Shown: in pieces, positions 48,141-58,722 of the stretch
Layout: every line of letters begins with the position of its first letter
Position numbering within the stretch: position 1 is the first letter of the stretch
Origin: Marchantia polymorpha subsp. ruderalis
Lineage: Eukaryota > Streptophyta > Marchantiopsida > Marchantiales > Marchantiaceae
DNA length: 64,000 bases
Reading direction: 5' to 3'
Assembly (NCBI GenBank): GCA_037833965.1
Contig: AP031352.1
Coordinates: 8,226,501 to 8,290,500 of the forward strand
The notes under the pieces: generated by a model
Told to the model about the DNA's origin: nothing
Database searches by the model: none
Seen by the model: only the letters and a program-made list of their open reading frames with translations
Translations under genes and position numbers: made by a program

Positions 48141-51100
48141 TGAACAAGAGGTTTGCATGTGTATAAGTCAAAATTATAAGCTCTCTCATCTTCACGGTTT
48201 AGAGAAGTTTTCTTAGCTTGTGATCAGCTTCTCATTATTCTACACATCATTAAAATATTTTTTTTTAGAAAATTATATTATTTTTTATGTATTCAAACCA
48301 TAACATATGTGTGAAACCTTTACATATAGGAATAACGTTGTCAGATATGAAGACAACGTTATTCTTCACATACATAAGTTGTAATTTCTATCTCATGTCT
48401 TTTTTAACCTAGGTTAGTTTATATCAAGTTAAAGTTTAAGTTGTATTGTCACTAACAACGATACCTAGCAAAAAGTTTATAATGATATTTTTAGATTTTT
48501 ATCAGTAAAAGCTTTTTGTGTCCGCAATAACCAACCACATACTTCAGTGTATGCGGTTAGATGGAATCACTTGTGTTTTTGGTGTTTATTCATGAAAGAT
48601 TGTAACAACTGATATTAGAATCTGCCAATTCTAACCGATGGATTCTTTAGGTTTCTTCAACATGGCATCAGAAAAAATCATTTGATGTGTGTATATCTGA
48701 TTCTTGTGAAAAATCGTAAGAATTGATATCAAAGCGTGATAATTCTATCATCTTGGTTCTTTGGATTTCTTGAACATGAAGGCAGACCAAAAGATTTGCA
48801 TGTGCCAAAGCTAAGTGTACACATCGTAGAGTGATGATCAAAATTTGAAGTTTTGCAGACGCGAACAAAGTGAAGGAGAGAGTGTTGCTCTGTATTATAT
48901 TAATATGTTATATTGTATTATGATCTGATATATATTGTGATAAGATGCGCTTGATTTGACTACAATGGACAAATTTTATATGAAAATAAAATTTATTTAT
49001 ATAATGTGTGCTCATATAAAGTTGTAGATGTGAGATGTATTTAGGAAATTCTAGCTTATATTGTTCTGCACAATTTTAAATAATTCTATTTATGATTTTT
49101 TTGAATGATATAAAATCACAATCAATTCAGATTTTTGACCACGTAATGAAATTATCTATCAATCTACTATAAATTATTGTATAAATATGATTTAAAAAAA
49201 TGTATTCACTTAATTATAAACAGTTTTATAAGGATAGATTATGTAGATATGTGTTTATTTATTTTCCAAAAAAATTTTGAAAAATAATCTAGGACAACAT
49301 AGAATTTTTTTTTAATATTTTAATATATAAGGTATTATATTTTTTGATAAAAATCACATATAGATTTATGAAAATCTAAGTATTTTTTGTAATATAAATT
49401 TTGTAAAACGAAAATTCAAAGATTTTATTTCAGATGATAATCTTATGATTTCGGTCCAAAAAAATAGATTTTTTCAAGATTATTTCTTAAGAATAATTAC
49501 TATATTTCTTTCTGTACTATTTTGACAATGATTACAAATGTGATTGTTTGACAAATGTTGAAGGTGCTAGACTACTGCGGCTGAAATTAATTTCAAGGTG
49601 TTAGACTGGCAAAAGTAAACAACAAGATTTTGCACTTTGTGCAAACTAATATAGGACTAACAAAAATACAGTTGACTCTATTTTTTATGTAGATGTAGAG
49701 TGAAATTTTTGTGTGTGGATAGTTTTATATATTCATAGCACTCATTCCTATCTATGAAAATCCATATTATTTTCCATGGAGATCATTTTGCTTTTACTAT
49801 GTCTCGAGATTTAACTATAGAGTATTTTTATGAGTTTCTTGTGTGAATAATTATTTATTTTTTTCTCTCATTGTGCTCCATTGAGTTGTTTTAAATTTTA
49901 AAAAATCCACCTCGCAAAGTGTGTGATATCCACTAATTGAAATATTACTTTCAGCCAAATTTTATAAAGAATTGGCCACCCATTTGCAGTCAGATGCAAG
50001 AGAAGCACCCGGTGGTGGATCTGATCTGCTATAGCCTGTAAATCTGCGGAGCAGTGGGCAACTGATTGATTTATCCTGCCGTGAATTGCTGTCATTGTAG
50101 GTGGGGCAGGGATTTTCGGAATAAAATACATGACAATGAGCCTTTTCACGAGCGTTTTTTAAAAGATCGAGCTCTGGACCAAAAAGATGAAGAGCTTGTC
50201 CAAGATGAGAATAATTATGAGCTGGATAAAGGAGAGTTTGAGTGCGAAATGTAGAAAAGACGATCTTAAAAAAGCAACTCCGGAGGATGCAAAGTAAGCA
50301 TTTCTTCAAAAGCCTGGAGGGCTTTCAACCGGAGTCAAATTTCTATAAAGAATTGCTTTCAGCACTTTTGTTATGTTCAACGAGTTTTCATGATGTTCAA
50401 ATTTGAAATTTGATCTATATCTATTTGTTTCTACAAAACTTAACGTAAAAATTAAATTCAAATTCATATCAACACGCATTGACATTCAAAGTCTAACTGA
50501 ATCAAATTTTATTTTGAACAAGTTTTTTTAAATATAAATGAGGTCTAAAGCATGCAAGATTGCACTAACAACGTGATTACATTTGATGCAATTTTGTATC
50601 ACAAAAGTTGTATACAAAATTCTACTTTACATCTTCTTTTGAATCATAAATTTAATGCGCATGAAAAATGAAATAAAATAAATTTGTTTAGTTGCATGCA
50701 AGTTCTAATTATTTAACTAGAGTAACAAATTAAAGTACCAGTAATGTAATAGTAAAATACTAGATTCATTTGAGGTAATAGAAAGTGAAAATGCGAAATG
50801 TAAAATCTAACAATAATAACCATATCTACAATATGTCATAATTTCCAATTCACAAACATCTAGATTGATTACTATGACAAAAACCTTTCTGCCAGAGGTA
50901 ATAATATGATTAATTTTATCACAGATATTTCTCTTTACGAGTATATTATCAGTAAATTCGACACGTTTTTATTACCCACTATAGTACGTACCTAGCTAGT
51001 CCGTTACAAAGATACGCAAGCAGCCGCCCATGTTCGTTGATCGGCAGCGGGATGATCTTAGAATATGGATAGCGGGCCCGAGGCCCTACCGTAAGCAGTA

Positions 51101-51335
51101 TTGAGTATCCTGATTATGGCGCCAGCTGATGAATGCAAAAAGTGCTGTTAAATACACATGTTAGTGTACTCAACAGAGCACTGCCTCTCATTTATTTATA
51201 ATATATGTGTCGTGCCGTTGACTATGTCTCTTCGGGACTCGGAAATCTGTTGGAATCGGTTGATACTTCGCTCTGGACATGTCGTGAACGTCAACTCGGG
51301 ACTGACCGAGACAGGGTGATTGGAAAACTTGATGG
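48141..51335. other. AT-rich spacer
   Basis: No gene recognised. A perfect 13-bp inverted repeat (GAATAACGTTGTC) sits at 48330-48342 and 48352-48364. A less AT-rich patch at about 49,960-50,330 has short open frames on both strands without family resemblance. Confidence 0.55.
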
Positions 51336-51342
51336 TATATAA
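51336..51342 (+). promoter_or_regulatory. TATA box of O-methyltransferase gene 1
   Basis: TATATAA 124 bp before the ATG. The surrounding block (CGGGACT, TGATTG, then TATATAA and GCGGCT) is also found, in the same order, 126 bp before the ATG of O-methyltransferase gene 2, so the promoter was duplicated with the gene. Confidence 0.7.
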
Positions 51343-51459
51343 CGCGGCTTAGATGGGCTCATTCTCAGATCGTTTCATGCTCCGCTTTCCTGCATAGATG
51401 TGTACCTCGCGAGGACTGCAACGACAAACACCCGAGTTAGATAGCTCACCAGTTCTAAA

Positions 51460-52893
51460 ATGAGTCCACAGCAAAACTTTGGAGATGACGAAGCTGGGAT
51501 GCTGCAAGCTTTGCAGATGTCTGTGATGGTTACCCTCCCATTCACTTTGAAAGCTGCCATAAATTTAGGTGTACCAAAGATCTTGGTGGACGCAGGTCCT
51601 GGAGCTGAGCTCACAGCTGAAGAGATTGCGACGTCCATTGCCAAGGTCTCGAACTGCTGTGCAGATCCCAAAAATTTGGATCGGATCTTGAGAATTTTGG
51701 CATCGCACAACGTCGTGACGGAGAATGTATCGAAGGATGCCAATGACTCTGCTCAAAGAAGTTATGGACCCACTTCCACACTCAAGTACTTCACTGATAA
51801 CGAAGATGGAGTTTCCCTAGCTCCACTTCTTCTTGTGACCAGTGAGCCTGTTTTACTAGCATCTTATCAAAACCTTCACTTGCCAGTTATGGATGTGAAT
51901 GTGGAGCCTCATGGGCTTGATCATGGGATGAACTTCTTTGAGTATGTTGCAACAGATGCTAAGCTTGAAAAGCTATTTAACAAAGCCATGAATGATCATT
52001 CCAACATAAAGATGTCGGCGTTACTGAAGAATTACAGAGGCTTTGAGAACTTGACCTCATTAGTAGATGTGGGCGGTGGGTTGGGTTCTACTTTGGCCAT
52101 CATCCTGTCCAAGTACCCGAATTTACGCGGAATCAATTTCGACCAGCCACAGGTTGTAGCCAACGGGCTGCAAGTGCCAAGTACGGTTGTCACTCCCTCC
52201 CTCCCTCATTACATACTGCAGACATATAGTATGCACTGTTATATACAGCTCTATATCCACAAGAATCAACTCAGCTTTCTCTACATTCTGGACTTTCAAT
52301 ATGTGTTGCAGATTTGGAACACGTTGGTGGAGACTTCTTTGCCAGTGTGCCTGAAGCCGATGCTGTATTCATGAAGGTCTGTATCTTGCTCTTGCCTTGA
52401 AGATGTATTGTTTCTCGAGTAGAAATTCTGATTGCACAGATTGGGTTGTCACATTTTTCTCTCTCTAATTTTGCGTGGAATTGCAAACTCTCGAATGCAA
52501 GAAGTATTTTTAGAGGAAATTGGTTCTCAGGGTGATTCTGGATTGCATGGTCGGCGATCTCTAAGTTCATCTTTGTTTGTGGGATGAGGACAGTGGATTT
52601 TGCATGATTGGGATGACGAACGATGTGTCAAGATACTGAAAAACGTCTGGAAAGCTTTACCTCCTCATGGCAAAGTCATCAACCTCGACGCACTGCTGTC
52701 AGACAACTCAGATCCATCCCCTGCAACAAAGATCTCCTTGTACATAGATATGATCATGATGGCATGCAGTCCAAGTGGAAAGGAACGTACACTGTCCCAG
52801 TTCAAGAAACTTGCAGCTGATGCGGGATTTAAAAGAGTTGAACTTGTTGCAAAAACAAGTCATATGTCACTCCTGGAGTTTTACAAGAATTAA
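51460..52893 (+). CDS. Plant O-methyltransferase 1 (COMT-like, class II)
   Basis: SAM-dependent methyltransferase acting on a phenolic hydroxyl; the substrate cannot be told from sequence. Exons 51460-52180, 52312-52376 and 52594-52893, GT-AG, giving 361 residues, the usual COMT length. Residues 1-110 form the N-terminal dimerisation region (MSPQQNFGDD, LPFTLKAAINLGVPKIL). SAM-binding motif I LVDVGGGLGS is at about 201-210, followed by GINFDQPQVV. The acidic loop GGDFF and the catalytic-His motif WILHDWDDERC (His about 266) follow, then GKVINLDALLSD and the terminal SLLEFYKN. All key positions are intact, so it is probably active. A TATA box precedes it and an AATAAA follows at 52925. The second gene on the other strand 9 kb away is its inverted duplicate. 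Confidence 0.95.
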
Positions 52894-52924
52894 TTATCGC
52901 TATTTGGATCCGGACTTTGTTCAA

Positions 52925-52930
52925 AATAAA
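52925..52930 (+). terminator. Poly(A) signal of O-methyltransferase gene 1
   Basis: AATAAA 32 bp after the stop codon. Confidence 0.5.
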
Positions 52931-53029
52931 AACTTTTCTTAGCCGTAAAACCAACATTGTGTGATCCAGACATTATGCACGCATAAAAGCTGTGACGGCA
53001 AACTACTAGATAAATAATACTGTTGGCTG

Positions 53030-53345
53030 CACCGACCGAAGATGAATGTTTTGGTATCCGGTAAATAAAGAATACGGTCGCCTTTCTTGGCTGTCAGAAT
53101 TGCAGTCCGTCAGAACAAGTCTACAATGTCATGACGTGAAAGTAGGCATGTGATTAAATGAAGTAAATTTCAGACCGTAATTACCCAAATGCACATTCGT
53201 TGCCAATTAGCGACTACGACAACGTCACCTACGTGCGCAGTCTTCCGACATGTGAATGTTTGTTTGACATTTATGAGCTACAGGACTTGTCATGCACATG
53301 AAGCCAGAGAACAAGTCTTGACGTTCGTGAGATCGATGCTCCCAA
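53030..53345 (+). repeat. O-methyltransferase 3' flank homologous to the 345-bp array
   Basis: This downstream flank shares blocks such as TGCCAATTAGCGACTAC, GGACTTGTCATG and GATCGATGCTCC with the reverse complement of the array at 57617-58722 and 61197-61463, and with the 3' flank of gene 2. It is a single diverged copy. The duplicated segment therefore extended well beyond the gene. Confidence 0.75.
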
Positions 53346-55669
53346 CTATACTGTTTTCCTTTCAGGAGGGTTCTACTTAGCACGACTTCGCACATTTGGT
53401 AATAGATGTGCCCCAGAAGATAGTCTCATGCAATGTAGTGCATAGGAAAATTTTCCACCGGTTTGACAGCAGTCTCAGGATAACTATGCTCGCTGCTTTC
53501 TACAAGAATTTGTGTCAATAAGCCTCAACATGGACTGAGGGCCCAAATGTGTTTCGCTTTGCAGCCCCGACGTTTTTGGAACAATGCACAGGCATTGTAA
53601 TGCAATCCACTTATAAGGAAGTTGACGGACGGGAGGAGATGAATGGCAGATGTTCCACTGGTGTAAAGTTCGTAAGCCACAGCTAGTGCCATCGCATTAC
53701 TTAAGTTCACCTCGCGTAATGTTACGGCAGTCGTTGCTCATTTGGTCTGCGCATGAATGAACCCGAGGCTGTGTCAAATGGTGTGGATGAGTCAGCAGCA
53801 GGTCCACCAACAACACAAGAGGGCTGGTAATGTGGAAATTGTGTGTTGAGAGCCCAAGCTCTCCACGTGCCAGCGACGACAGCAGCAGCGCCACCACGGC
53901 ACAAGCAGGAGCAAGAACAGAGGCGGTAAGGAATGCCCGGATATCAGAAGAAGCAGAGCGAGCCCGCTCAATGTGGGGTTGCGATGATTAACCGACCTAC
54001 AATAAATTAGGCAGCATCAGCAGAGCGGGAGTGCAGCTGAAAACGAGGCAAGGCGAGGAGAGATGAATGTGACGAGGGGAAATCAGGGACAACATAGTCC
54101 AAAGTCCAAATTAGCGGATCGACTTGACCTAGGCAGAAAAGGCTCGAAGACAGGGTTAGAACAGAGAGCTTGTACATAGAGTGTATGTATTTTTGTGAAA
54201 TAAAAGTTCAAGGTGGTGGATATCGTGTGTTAGCTTGCAAGAGCTTAAGCTCTGTCCTTGTCAATCTTTTTTAACATGGTGGACTTTTTATCATGATTTG
54301 ACACGGTGCATTCACTCGCTCTTTGGTCTTCAAAGCGCTGTTATTACGGAGTAGAGAGGCCTTCTATGTAAAATCCAAGTGTTGTGATCTTCATTATCCA
54401 CGCTGTTCCAGTCTTCAGCGGTCCAAGGGACATGTTCTAATCTTGTGGAAAGTGGCGTTCTTGTCAAGGTTTTGCTTTTGCCAAGTACCTCCTTTTCCCT
54501 CTCTATGAAACGGATCCTCCCTTTGTTCTCTGGTTTCGACGAGTTGAGTGATCTAGAGGACTTGAGCTTTGGACTCGAAAATTCGTACAAGGATCTCTTA
54601 CAGCATGTGCTTCATCATTTAACATCGTCTTCTCCAAGGACAAGTTGGTGAGCCTAAAAGTTAAATTACACTACTAATCGGCGCTACTTGCAATTTGTAT
54701 GAATCAGCATTTTGTGCAGTGCGCTTCGCGACTATCCACAATAGTGTAAAATGTGTAATTTATTTGTTTCCTAAATTGAAATGCCCAATTTTAGCATAAC
54801 AGCGTTATTTCTACACAAAAGAAGCTGCAAATCTATCCACCATCGCAGGAATTTGCTTTAGAGTGAACATTGCAACTCTATCCTATATCAGGCCTCTTAT
54901 TTTGTGGAAGATTGTGGCAAATTTTCTTCATTAATTTGGTCATTTTGGCATTAACAATGTCATTTCACTATTTTTCGCTCCATAGCTCGGAGATAATCGT
55001 TTTGAATTTCTTCGCATGCATAATACCCAGCGAGGAAAGGTTGGTGCGGGAGTCAATTTTCTCCCATTTGATTATGGAGAAGTCGTTTTCAACTCACGTC
55101 GTATTTGGAAACGTTTAATATATTAAAAAAAGCTATGAAATGTACATGGGCTTTATAATCTAGCCAAAAAGAGATTCACAGTGATAAAAACAAACATACT
55201 ATATGAATGTAAAAAAAGTGAAAGAAAAATATGAAACGTTAGGCACTTCTATTCCAATCAAGAAAATACTCACAATTATGAAAACAAACATACTACAGAA
55301 ATGATAAAAAAAAAAACAATGAGAGAAAAAAATTTATTGTATTTTTCTTACTTTTTCTTTTGTTTTCAACATTGATCCTCAATTCAACAACAAATTCAAT
55401 CACATCACTCATGTACTGTTTAGGGAAGATCCATTCCTATTCTAACTCTTTCCTCTGGAGTTCCTGGAAAAGATTAATTCTGGCATGTTAGAATAGAACA
55501 CCAGTTTAAAGGAGTCCTGTATTCTCCCACCCATACATCGTTCTTTTTCCCCTTGGACGGCATCGATGCCGCCATCTGGTCCCATGCAATTAGACGTCGT
55601 TGGTGAAACCCATAAGTTTAGAGTCATGCCACAAAGTTGGTGCGCACGTCGATCTTCTTCCGGAAGGAT
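53346..55669. other. Spacer without recognised gene
   Basis: Balanced composition to about 54.7 kb, then AT-rich. Short open frames (for example 54445-54651) match no family I know. No exon chain, tRNA or transposon ends recognised. Confidence 0.5.
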
Positions 55670-55677
55670 CTCGGACC

Positions 55678-57099
55678 TAGGCTTGGCCACGGTCCGGATT
55701 GACGGTTAACGGTAGGTCTGGTTTAACCGGTCCCAAATTCTCTGGGACCGGTTAACCCGTCCTAGAAAAAAACAAATCACCTCTATAGTCACCTAGCTTT
55801 TGAAGTTTATGAAGCTAAGATGTTGAACTAAATATTTCCTGAAAGTTTATGTTAAAATTTATCACTCACTCAACAAGGATGATTCTTGTCTAATATATTT
55901 AACTTATTTCTATCAGTCCTTGTTATCCATGTTTTTATAAAGAGAAATAGTTGATGCAATCTTTATGGGAGCAATTACATCAGCTTATGCTTATCTGAAA
56001 ATTTTATAGTCTGTAGATTTTTTTATCAGTATAATTATAACTCACTTGGTGCCCTATGATATCTTCAATATTAAGATGCTCTTGGACCTAGCCCCATCAA
56101 AGCTAATTTTTTTCATACTTGTAAGACTTTGATAGGGAATCTTCAATTTTTTGCGTTAAAGTTTAAAATATTAAATGTTGTTAAAGTGGCTCTAGGTTTA
56201 TTTGGAGAAAATAACTCTTATCTCAATTTGAATATTTCTTACATATATCTAATACCACAGATCGTAGTTTAATAGTTTGAATATTTTCTTGCATCCCAAT
56301 CAAGAAGAAGAAAGATTAACTGTTAACACTGTGACCAAATTTGGACTGGTCAAAATATTGATTAACCGGGCCAAGCCTGGACGGGTTAAATTATAGGTTA
56401 ACCGAGTAGGCTTGGCCACGGTCCGGTTAATAAAAAATGTGGACCGGTTAACCTATAGTTTAACCGGTCCAATTAACTAGATTAACGTGTCCCCCGACCC
56501 ACAAAGTGTCTCGTGCCGTTAGGGTCGTAGGTCCTTCCGACGCTTCTTTAGCTTTAGGGGGCTTACACAAAAGGACAAGGATATACTGGTACAGGAAGTG
56601 ATTCGCAGCATCTTAGATACGCTTTACGAACCGTACTTACTTTCGTGTTCCCATGGATTCGACCGGGCCGCTCCCAACATATCTGCTTCAAGCAGATACG
56701 CCGTGACTTTGTGGGGACCGTCTCGTTCATAGAAGGTGAAACCTCGCAATACCTCAATAAAATAGATAAGCAAGTGCTTATAGGTCTCATGCGGCGAAGA
56801 ATTCGAGACAACAGATTCCTGAACCTATTTCAAAAAGAGATAAAAACGAGCCTAAGGGCCGAAGCCGAGGGCACAAGGGTTGGCCCCCTTTTATGCAACA
56901 TAGTACTGCATGAGCTGGACCTTTTTGTTATGCGACGGAGTTGGGCAGTCAATCCAGAGTCTAGGGAAGTGTGGCGTCAGTCTGCGGCTTTAACCGACCG
57001 AACAACGGACCGGTTAAACTATAGCTTAACCGGTCCGTGTTAAATGTGGACCGGTTAACCGGTCCACATTTTTTATGAACCGGACCGTGGCCAAGCCTA
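55678..57099. mobile_element. Composite hAT-like element carrying a mitochondrial gene fragment
   Basis: Both outer ends are a perfect 20-bp inverted repeat TAGGCTTGGCCACGGTCCGG. The flanking 8-mers CTCGGACC (55670-55677) and CTCAGACC (57100-57107) match at 7 of 8 positions, as expected for an old hAT target duplication. Inside is a second pair of ends: a right-type end finishing at 56379 and a left-type end starting at 56407, so the element looks dimeric. The right half has a 50-bp inverted repeat (56404-56453 with 57053-57102, one mismatch). Subterminal regions are full of GGACCGGTTAACC-like palindromes. There is no transposase; the left half is AT-rich filler and the right half holds a group II intron maturase fragment. 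Confidence 0.8.
56530..57000 (+). pseudogene. Mitochondrial group II intron maturase (RT domain) fragment
   Basis: Translation gives FRRFFSFRGLTQKDKDILVQ, then VIRSILDTLYEPYLLSCSHG, a 1-nt frameshift near 56,655, then RPGRSQHICFKQIRRDFVGT, EIKTSLRAEAEGTRVGPLLC and NIVLHELDLF. These are the fingers/palm motifs of the reverse-transcriptase domain in plant mitochondrial intron-encoded maturases (SHGFRPGRS and GPLLCNIVLHELD boxes). The catalytic YxDD part and the maturase X domain are missing. This is a nuclear copy of mitochondrial DNA lying entirely within the terminal repeats of the surrounding element, hence captured or inserted there. Not functional. Confidence 0.85.
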
Positions 57100-57102
57100 C
57101 TC

Positions 57103-57616
57103 AGACCAATTGAACGTTAGCCAAGCCGCTTTAGCGAAGCTCTCAGACGAGAGAACTGTTTGGAGTTTAAGAAGTAATAAGTCTTCCCAAATTGTGAAAC
57201 ATTTTGTGGTTAGCGTGATCATGAAGTGTTTATGCTCGTATAATTTGCATCGAGTCCATGACAGGAATCGGTAGTTGTTGAAATAGTTCTATCCTGAGAG
57301 ATATGATGTGTAGTGCCGGTACTGTATTGGACACATGAATCGATGGCGTATCCCCATGCTTTTGTCATATATATCTTATTTGCATAGTAGAATTAGGCGT
57401 GCGCCACACATAGAAGCTGCAGTAAGAATTTTGCGAGGAAAGCTTCACACACAGTGCTCGCTTTTAGGCTGAATTTCTTCGATGGTTTCCACGAGGCGGC
57501 CAGAGTTGCTTTGCAGCTTCTTTTCTGTTGAAATAAAGCTGATCTTTTTTCCAAAAGGGTCTGGGCTGCAAAAGGAAAAACGTTCAGGTCCTCGGTTATT
57601 GTTGAGGGTTATTAAT
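57103..57616. other. Spacer between the hAT-like element and the tandem array
   Basis: No recognised gene. A short open frame on the minus strand (57445-57744) runs into the array and has no known family. Confidence 0.5.
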
Positions 57617-58722
57617 CCAGATGCTACTGCCAACCCTTTAAAATTCTTCCTGTACACGACATTGCAGTAGATTATTTTTCTTGGAACAATTCCGTGACCA
57701 ATTGTGGGAAGAAGTGTAAGGTTGAGCCCTCGTGCAAGGAACATAGTAATATTTGGAGCATCGATGTCATGAACGTCATGACTTGTTCACGAGTTTCACG
57801 TCCATGACAAGTCCTGTTGCTTGTCGCACCAGTGTCATGACTCGTTCACATTTCGGACCACGAGTTCGTGACACTGCAGTAGTCGCTAATTGGCAACGAA
57901 GGTTCATTTGGGTTATTATAGTTCGAATTTTACTTCATCCGATCACATACGTCGACCAGATCCAGATGCTACTGCCAACCCTTTGAAATTCTTCCTGTAC
58001 ACGACATTGCAGTAGATTATTTTTCTTGGAACAATTCCGTGACCAATTGTGGGAAGAAGTGTAAGGTTGAGCCCTCGTGCAAGGAACATAGTAATATTTG
58101 GAGCATCGATGTCATGAACGTCATGACTTGTTCACGAGTTTCACGTCCATGACAAGTCCTGTTGCTTGTCGCACCAGTGTCATGACTCGTTCACATTTCG
58201 GACCACGAGTTCGTGACACTGCAGTAGTCGCTAATTGGCAACGAAGGTTCATTTGGATTATTATAGTTCGAATTTTACTTCATCCGATCACATACGTCGA
58301 CCAGATCCAGATGCTACTGCCAACCCTTTAAAATTCTTCCTGTACACGACATTGCATTAGATTATTTATCTTGGAACAATTCCGTGACCAATTGTGGGAA
58401 GAAGTGTAAGGTTGAGCCCTCGTGCAAGGAACATAGTAATATTTGGAGCATCGACGTCATGAACGTCATGACTTGTTCACGAGTTTCACGTCCATGACAA
58501 GTCCTGTTGCTTGTCGCACCAGTGTCATGACTCGTTCACATTTCGGACCACGAGTTCGTGACACTGCAGTAGTCGCTAATTGGCAACGAAGGTTCATTTG
58601 GGTTATTATAGTTCGAATTTTACTTCATCCGATCACATACGACGACCAGATCCAGATGCTACTGCCAACACTTTAAAATTCTTCCTCTACACGACATTGC
58701 ATTAGATTATTTATTTGGAACA
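57617..58722. repeat. 345-bp tandem array (three units plus start of a fourth)
   Basis: Units begin at 57617, 57962, 58307 and 58652, exactly 345 bp apart and nearly identical. Each begins CCAGATGCTACTGCCAAC and contains a block of short inverted motifs (TCATGAC, GACTTGTTCACGAG, CATGACAAGTC). The fourth unit is split by E2 and resumes at 61197. Each copy carries the same 77-codon frame, most likely by duplication only. The array is related to 3' flanking DNA of both O-methyltransferase genes. Confidence 0.93.
58718..58722. other. Target duplication GAACA, left of E2
   Basis: GAACA at 58718-58722 is repeated at 61192-61196. The uninterrupted array units have a single GAACA at this place (within TTGGAACAATTCC), which proves the insertion point. 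Confidence 0.95.

Noticed and set aside
55678..56379. Left half of the hAT-like unit as an independent element
   Set aside because: Its private flanking 8-mers do not match; only the outermost flanks at 55670 and 57100 agree.
57617..58722. CRISPR-like array
   Set aside because: Units are 345-bp head-to-tail repeats without short repeats and unique spacers, and the DNA is a plant nuclear genome.
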